Positions 6,104-9,019 of a stretch of 9,019 nt of DNA are shown here, piece after piece; the first letter of the stretch is position 1; every line of letters starts with the position of its first letter. Below the pieces are notes generated by a model, which was not told the DNA's origin, made no database searches, and saw only the letters and a program-made list of their open reading frames with translations. Both the position numbers and the translations under genes were made by a program. The stretch lies in assembly GCA_031279575.1 (NCBI GenBank), contig JAITIG010000197.1, positions 1-9,019 on the forward strand. Reading direction: 5' to 3'. Source of the stretch: Bifidobacteriaceae bacterium. GTDB taxonomy: Bacteria; Actinomycetota; Actinomycetes; Actinomycetales; WQXJ01.

Positions 6104-6319
6104 ATGGCTCAAAGCACGTTCCGCGTCAAGGGGATGACCTGCCAGCATTGCGTCAAAGCGGTCAAAGAGGAGGTCGGGGCCCTGCCCGGGGTCACCTCCG
6201 TGGCCGTCGATTTGGTGCCCGATGGCGTCTCCAGCTTGGCCGTCGCATCATCCGCCCCGCTGGACCCGGCGGCCCTAGCCGCCGCCATCGGCGAGGCCGG
6301 CTACGAGCTAGTCGACTGA
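6104..6319 (+). CDS. Heavy-metal-associated (HMA) domain protein, CopZ-like copper chaperone
   Basis: The protein is 71 residues and forms one complete HMA domain of the ferredoxin-like beta-alpha-beta-beta-alpha-beta fold. The metal site is GMTCQHCVKAV with Cys13 and Cys16, typical for Cu(I) handed to a P-type ATPase. LPGVTSVAVDL and a C-terminal IGEAGYELVD complete the fold. It is probably a cytosolic copper chaperone or sequestering protein. The ATG follows the purB TAG with no gap; its Shine-Dalgarno (GGAGGG, 4 nt before the stop) lies inside the purB 3' end, so translation is probably coupled. No copper ATPase or CsoR gene is in the window, so the metal partner is unknown. The family is certain; metal identity is inferred from the GMTCxxC motif. 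Confidence 0.92.
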   Translation: MAQSTFRVKGMTCQHCVKAVKEEVGALPGVTSVAVDLVPDGVSSLAVASSAPLDPAALAAAIGEAGYELVD

Positions 6320-6323
6320 CCCA

Positions 6324-6357
6324 GGCGCCGCCCCCGGCCGCCGCCCCGCCCGGCGCC
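6324..6357. terminator. Possible stem-loop after the CopZ-like gene
   Basis: GGCGCCG (6324-6330) and CGGCGCC (6351-6357) can form a 7-bp stem around a 20-nt C-rich loop, beginning 4 nt after the stop codon. There is no T-run and the loop is long, so it is a weak candidate. It does mark the point where GC content starts to fall. Confidence 0.3.
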
Positions 6358-6418
6358 GGCCAACCCCGCACACCTCGGTTGTCGAGTCCCAGCTCGCGGA
6401 TGGCTGCTTGGCGCGCCC

Positions 6419-6446
6419 TTGGTATTCTGGCACCGTCGGGTACGGT
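6419..6446 (+). promoter_or_regulatory. Candidate promoter for the small ORF and lipoprotein gene
   Basis: TTGGTA (6419-6424) and TACGGT (6441-6446) are spaced by 16 nt, giving a -35/-10 pair with four of six matches to TTGACA and a TANNNT -10. It would produce a leader of about 90 nt before the lipoprotein ATG that includes the candidate small ORF. Another -10-like hexamer, TACTGT at 6458-6463, has no -35 partner. The evidence is pattern only. Confidence 0.3.
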
Positions 6447-6476
6447 ATCCACAAAGGTACTGTAGGAGATGGCTTG

Positions 6477-6530
6477 ATGTTCACCCCTCTCCAGAACGGA
6501 TTAGGCGGGCTGTCGCTTGCACTCAACTAG
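6477..6530 (+). CDS. Candidate small ORF (17 aa) ahead of the lipoprotein gene
   Basis: ATG at 6477 opens a 17-codon frame, MFTPLQNGLGGLSLALN, ending in TAG at 6528-6530. It has an AGGAG Shine-Dalgarno at 6464-6468 with an 8-nt spacer, a better ribosome-binding site than several real genes in this window. It ends 13 nt before the lipoprotein ATG, whose own Shine-Dalgarno (AGAGG) lies in that gap. It could be a leader peptide that couples translation to the lipoprotein, or chance. An overlapping ATG-GCT-TGA at 6469 uses part of the same region. I recognise no homologue, and the frame is too short for codon-bias evidence. Confidence 0.35.
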   Translation: MFTPLQNGLGGLSLALN

Positions 6531-6543
6531 AAGAGGCGCTCCT

Positions 6544-7008
6544 ATGTCGGGTTGGACCAGCTCTGGGAGATGCCGCAGCGTCGCGGGCGCCTGTCTCATG
6601 GGGTGCGTCCTGGCGGTATCGATCAGCGGATGCGTTAGCCCTGACGATGGCGGAGCGCCCTATTTTGACGTTGTGCGAGACGCGGAGTCGGGCACGGTAA
6701 TCATGGTTGGTCACCCGACAGATGCCCTCGACAGTGCGTCTCTGGCGGACTTGACGTTGACGGTGACGGAATCGGGCTGTGTCGGAGTGGTCACCGAGGG
6801 GGATCAAGGGGTTGTTTTCGAGGCGGTAGTGTGGCCAAGCGGCACAAGACTCGACGCTGATTCAACCATTGTGCTGCAGGATGGCCGGCAGTTGCGAAGC
6901 GGCGACACGGTAAGCGGAATGGGTGGCTATTCCGGCGACTTGCACTTGTTGCCGGAGGAGTGCTCGGACGCGGAGTCGATAGCGGGTTTCGGGCTGGTTT
7001 TCCAATAG
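6544..7008 (+). CDS. Lipoprotein of unknown function
   Basis: The protein has 154 residues from ATG at 6544, chosen because AGAGG lies 8 nt upstream and a signal sequence begins there; the TTG at 6517 only extends the frame. The n-region has Arg9 and Arg11, followed by a hydrophobic stretch ACLMGCVLAVSIS and a lipobox ISGC with lipid-anchored Cys30. The mature part is Asp/Gly/Val-rich, looks all-beta, and has two further cysteines (79 and 140) that could form a disulfide. The segment VVWPSGTRL...VLQDGRQLRSGDTVSGMGGY resembles a small beta-domain seen in other actinobacterial lipoproteins of unknown function. It should sit on the outer face of the membrane. GC in the parts I counted is roughly 55-68 %, clearly below the flanking genes, which suggests later acquisition or weak selection. 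It is followed by a convergent dnaB. Confidence 0.72.
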   Translation: MSGWTSSGRCRSVAGACLMGCVLAVSISGCVSPDDGGAPYFDVVRDAESGTVIMVGHPTDALDSASLADLTLTVTESGCVGVVTEGDQGVVFEAVVWPSGTRLDADSTIVLQDGRQLRSGDTVSGMGGYSGDLHLLPEECSDAESIAGFGLVFQ

Positions 7009-7234
7009 GGGGAGGCCGGCCTCTTGGCCAACCGCGCCTTGCCAACTTGGTTTCGCCGCGGCGGGCTGCCTGGTGGCGGCGGCGGACTACCGCTTCGCCG
7101 ATGCCCGGCGCGGCGCCAATCTGCGCCCAACGCCGGTCGATGACGCGCTGGCTCGATGACGCGCTGGCGGAGACTCTGCGCCTCTTCCGCCGCCACCTGG
7201 CGGCTTGGCCCGGCCCGGGGCGGCGCCGGGCGGG
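7009..7234. other. Intergenic region between convergent lipoprotein and dnaB genes
   Basis: I see no gene here. It contains a 12-bp perfect palindrome, GAGGCCGGCCTC, at 7012-7023 just after the lipoprotein stop, a 16-bp tandem duplication (CGATGACGCGCTGGC plus one base) at 7138-7153 and 7154-7169, and the two hairpins annotated separately at the dnaB end. Confidence 0.6.
7208..7231 (-). terminator. Stem-loop directly after dnaB
   Basis: GCCCGGC (7208-7214) and GCCGGGC (7225-7231) form a 7-bp all-GC stem with a 10-nt loop, beginning 3 nt past the dnaB stop codon. A second perfect stem with a tiny loop (GCCGCCA/TGGCGGC, 7189-7204) follows in the direction of transcription. No U-run is present, as is common for putative terminators in high-GC actinobacteria. 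Confidence 0.45.
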
Positions 7235-8596
7235 TCAGAAGTCGTCCGCCAGGTTGGCGAACTGGGACAGGTGGCCTTGGAACGCCACCCGGACGCTGCC
7301 GGTGGGGCCGTTGCGGTGCTTGGCCACAATCAACTCGGCGGTGCCGCGGTCGGCGTTGTCCGGGGAGTCGGCCGCCTGGTTGATCAGGATCACCACGTCC
7401 GCGTCCTGCTCCAAGGAGCCGGATTCCCGCAGGTCTGAGATCTCCGGGCGCTTGTCCGCCCGCTGCTCCGGCCCGCGGTTCAACTGCGAGATCGCCACCA
7501 CCGGCACCGCCAGCTCTTTGGCCAAAAGCTTCAGCGCCCGCGAGAACTCGGACACCTCCTGCTGGCGGGACTCGACCCGCTTGCCGGAGCTCATCAGCTG
7601 GAGGTAGTCCACCACCACCAGTTTCAGGCCGTGGCGCTGCTTCAAGCGGCGGCATTTGGCGCGGATCTCCATCAGGGCCATGTTGGGCGAGTCGTCAATG
7701 AACAAGGGCGCCTCTTTGATCGGCCCCAGCCGGGCCGAGACCCGGGGCCAGTCATCTTGCCGCATCCGGCCGGACCTCAGGTTGGACAAGAACACCCCGG
7801 ATTCCGCGCTGAGCAGCCGGTGCAGGATCTCCTCCTGGGACATCTCGAGGGAGAACACCACCGTGGGGGACTGGTGGCGGATCGCCGCCGACCGCGCGAA
7901 GTCCAGCCCCAGAGTGGATTTGCCCTTGCCGGGCCGGGCCGCCACAATCACCATCTGCCCCTTGTGCAGCCCGCCCAGAATCTGGTCCAGGCCCGTCAGG
8001 CCGGTGGGGATGCCGGTGACGTGGCCCTGGGCGGAGGAAAGATCCTCGATCTCCCCCACCACCCGGTCGACCACGTCCCCGACGCGCTGGTAGTCCTCGC
8101 CGGCGCCGCGCTCGGTGACGGCGTAAACCTCCGCTTGGGCCGAGTTGACCAGGTCTTCGACCGGTTGGCCGTCAGTGGTGTAACCGAGTTGGGTGATGCG
8201 CGTGCCGGCGTCCACCAGCCGCCGCAGCACGGCCCGGTCGCGCACGATTTGGGCGTAGTAGCCGGCGTTGGCGGCGGTGGGCACTCCCGCGATCAGCGTC
8301 GCCAGGTACTGCGCCCCGCCCACCCGGCTGTCCTCGCCGCGCCGGCTGAGGGCGTCGTTGACGCTGATGGCGTCGACCGGGCGGAAGGCGGCGTAGACGT
8401 CGGTGATGGCGCTGAAGATCATCTCGTGCTGGGGGCGGTAGAAGTCCTCCGCCCGCAGCACCGAAACCACATCGGCGATGGCGTCTTTGGACAGCAGCAT
8501 CGCCCCCAGGACCGCTTGCTCGGCGACGATGTCCTGCGGCGGCAACCGGTCGAAGGAGGCCTGGCCGGCAGACACCTCGTACTCGGTGATCGACAA
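7235..8596 (-). CDS. dnaB: Replicative DNA helicase DnaB
   Basis: The protein is 453 residues and is the hexameric 5'-3' helicase of the replication fork. The N-terminal DnaB domain (about 17-120) starts LPPQDIVAEQAVLGAML; a linker helix region follows (about 140-185), then the RecA-like C-terminal domain from about 195 (TGIPTGLTGLDQILGGLHKGQM). Visible motifs: Walker A ARPGKGKST (220-228), FSLEMS (248-253), Walker B VVVDYLQLM (327-335), SQLNRGPEQR (370-379), DLRESGSLEQDADVVI (388-403), and the arginine finger KHRNGPTG (426-433). There is no intein. Oddities are Lys at 224 in the Walker loop, where related DnaBs have a small or hydrophobic residue, and residues 405-417 (INQAADSPDNADR), which lack the usual HRDD-like residues. 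The start is TTG at 8596 behind an AAGGAGG about 11 nt upstream; no ATG or GTG is in frame nearby. In actinobacteria dnaB often follows rplI, but that gene is not in the window. Confidence 0.96.
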   Translation of the reverse strand: MSITEYEVSAGQASFDRLPPQDIVAEQAVLGAMLLSKDAIADVVSVLRAEDFYRPQHEMIFSAITDVYAAFRPVDAISVNDALSRRGEDSRVGGAQYLATLIAGVPTAANAGYYAQIVRDRAVLRRLVDAGTRITQLGYTTDGQPVEDLVNSAQAEVYAVTERGAGEDYQRVGDVVDRVVGEIEDLSSAQGHVTGIPTGLTGLDQILGGLHKGQMVIVAARPGKGKSTLGLDFARSAAIRHQSPTVVFSLEMSQEEILHRLLSAESGVFLSNLRSGRMRQDDWPRVSARLGPIKEAPLFIDDSPNMALMEIRAKCRRLKQRHGLKLVVVDYLQLMSSGKRVESRQQEVSEFSRALKLLAKELAVPVVAISQLNRGPEQRADKRPEISDLRESGSLEQDADVVILINQAADSPDNADRGTAELIVAKHRNGPTGSVRVAFQGHLSQFANLADDF

Positions 8597-8601
8597 GTGG
8601 G

Positions 8602-8631
8602 TCAGCGCCTCCTTCGATTGCTTCGCGTCAT
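8602..8631 (-). CDS. Candidate arginine-rich upstream mini-ORF (9 aa) in the dnaB leader
   Basis: ATG at 8631 opens MTRSNRRRR, ending in TGA at 8604-8602, 5 nt before the dnaB TTG. The four last codons are arginine (CGA, AGG, AGG, CGC), three of them probably rare in a high-GC genome, and they overlap the dnaB Shine-Dalgarno. The mini-ORF has no clear Shine-Dalgarno of its own, but the candidate -10 (TACAAA, 8644-8639) would place the transcript start almost at its ATG. It may be accidental, since AGG codons come from the Shine-Dalgarno itself. Confidence 0.2.
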   Translation of the reverse strand: MTRSNRRRR

Positions 8632-8638
8632 GTCTTCA

Positions 8639-8666
8639 TTTGTAGTCCTGGGGTCTGACACTGTAA
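8639..8666 (-). promoter_or_regulatory. Candidate dnaB promoter
   Basis: On the minus strand TTACAG (8666-8661) and TACAAA (8644-8639) are separated by 16 nt, a moderate -35/-10 pair, giving a leader of about 35 nt before the dnaB TTG with its Shine-Dalgarno. A second TANNNT hexamer, TAGGAT, is at 8697-8692 with no convincing -35. Confidence 0.35.
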
Positions 8667-8700
8667 GCGCCGGCCTTGCGCGACCCCAGCCATCCTAGGG

Positions 8701-9019
8701 CCTGATGCCACCGGCTGCTATGTTGTTCCCGCTGGTCAGAGGCCTGCGGCTGGGGATAAAGCTGGGGAATAGCGGTGCAAAACCGGCGCTTCCTGTGGAC
8801 GGCCGGGGCGCCTGTGGGGCCTTGGGGGCCCGCCGGGCGGCGCCGGCCGGCCCCGCTTGGCCGGCGGCGCCGCCCTGACCGCCCCTTTCGCGGTGCTCTC
8901 GCCCCCGCGGCGGGCGCGGCCGCCGCCCCGCCGGCCGCCCCGGTAATCCACAGCCCGCCCGGCGCCGGGGGCGCGAAAATTCCCCGCCCCCAGTCCGCCC
9001 CTTGGACAGCCGCCCGATG
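8701..9019. other. Non-coding region upstream of dnaB with DnaA-box-like sites and a strong hairpin
   Basis: I find no supported gene here. The longest minus-strand frame (8951-8736) is a Pro/Arg/Gly-rich product typical of GC-rich non-coding DNA. The region holds DnaA-box-like nonamers: TTATCCCCA on the minus strand (8759-8751) and TAATCCACA on the plus strand (8944-8952), each one mismatch from TTATCCACA, and CCGTCCACA (minus, 8802-8794), two mismatches from TTGTCCACA. It also holds a long GC-rich hairpin and an AT-richer GCGAAAATTCCCC patch near 8972-8984. The gene upstream of dnaB lies beyond the right edge. Confidence 0.5.
8836..8874. terminator. Strong GC-rich stem-loop upstream of dnaB
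   Basis: GGCGGC plus GCCGGCC (8836-8848) pairs with GGCCGGC (8859-8865) and GCCGCC (8869-8874). The result is a 13-bp stem interrupted by one 3-nt bulge, with a 10-nt loop. It has no U-run. It could end a transcript of the gene right of the window, or be a structural element of the intergenic region. Confidence 0.4.

Noticed and set aside
4664..6148. Minus-strand frame of 494 codons opposite purB
   Set aside because: It is the mirror of the strongly conserved purB gene; its Gln/Gly/Arg-rich product is typical of antisense frames in GC-rich DNA.
6360..6543. tRNA, riboswitch or other structured RNA in the gap after the CopZ-like gene
   Set aside because: I found no cloverleaf, T-loop GTTCRA arrangement or known riboswitch core, only a small ORF and promoter-like hexamers.
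7631..8698. Plus-strand frame of 355 codons opposite dnaB
   Set aside because: dnaB on the other strand is certain, and this frame is a compositional shadow.
8736..8951. Minus-strand 71-codon frame upstream of dnaB
   Set aside because: The product is Pro/Arg/Gly-rich with no domain, there is no Shine-Dalgarno, and it spans the hairpin and DnaA-box-like sites.

Overview
The window is very GC-rich, above 70 % in the stretches I counted. It carries GTG and TTG starts, at least one probably leaderless gene, and several actinobacterial-type families: an HisC2/Pat-type aminotransferase, a short fructosamine-kinase-family protein and a DnaB of the actinobacterial kind. This points to an actinomycetote, possibly Micrococcales or Actinomycetales. 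The order is an inference from family resemblance only.

Layout from left to right. Positions 1-629 look accessory. They hold the first 36 codons of an AAA-type ATPase (minus strand, running off the left edge), four tandem 23-bp repeats directly upstream of it, and the C-terminal two thirds of a GNAT acetyltransferase whose 5' end is missing. Positions 674-3553 are a minus-strand run of three genes: a small WXG100-like helical protein, a long protein with a C-terminal alpha/beta-hydrolase (GHSQGG) domain whose start overlaps the small gene by 4 nt, and an aromatic/histidinol-phosphate aminotransferase (pat/hisC2 type). Positions 3649-6319 run on the plus strand: a fructosamine-3-kinase family protein, an array of three GC-rich hairpins including a 73-bp direct repeat, purB (adenylosuccinate lyase, apparently leaderless), and a CopZ-like metal-binding protein that starts directly after the purB stop codon. 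Positions 6320-7008 have lower GC and carry a 17-codon candidate small ORF followed by a lipoprotein gene. On the minus strand, 7235-8596 is dnaB, the replicative helicase. Its upstream region (8597-9019) holds no convincing gene but has a candidate promoter, an arginine-rich mini-ORF, a strong hairpin and several DnaA-box-like nonamers.

Most genes are housekeeping: purine synthesis, aromatic amino-acid or histidine synthesis, replication, repair of glycated amines and metal handling. The parts I cannot explain from known families are the 23-bp repeat array beside the ATPase, the WXG-like/hydrolase pair, the hairpin array before purB and the small ORF ahead of the lipoprotein. No tRNA, rRNA, CRISPR array, insertion sequence or intein was recognised.
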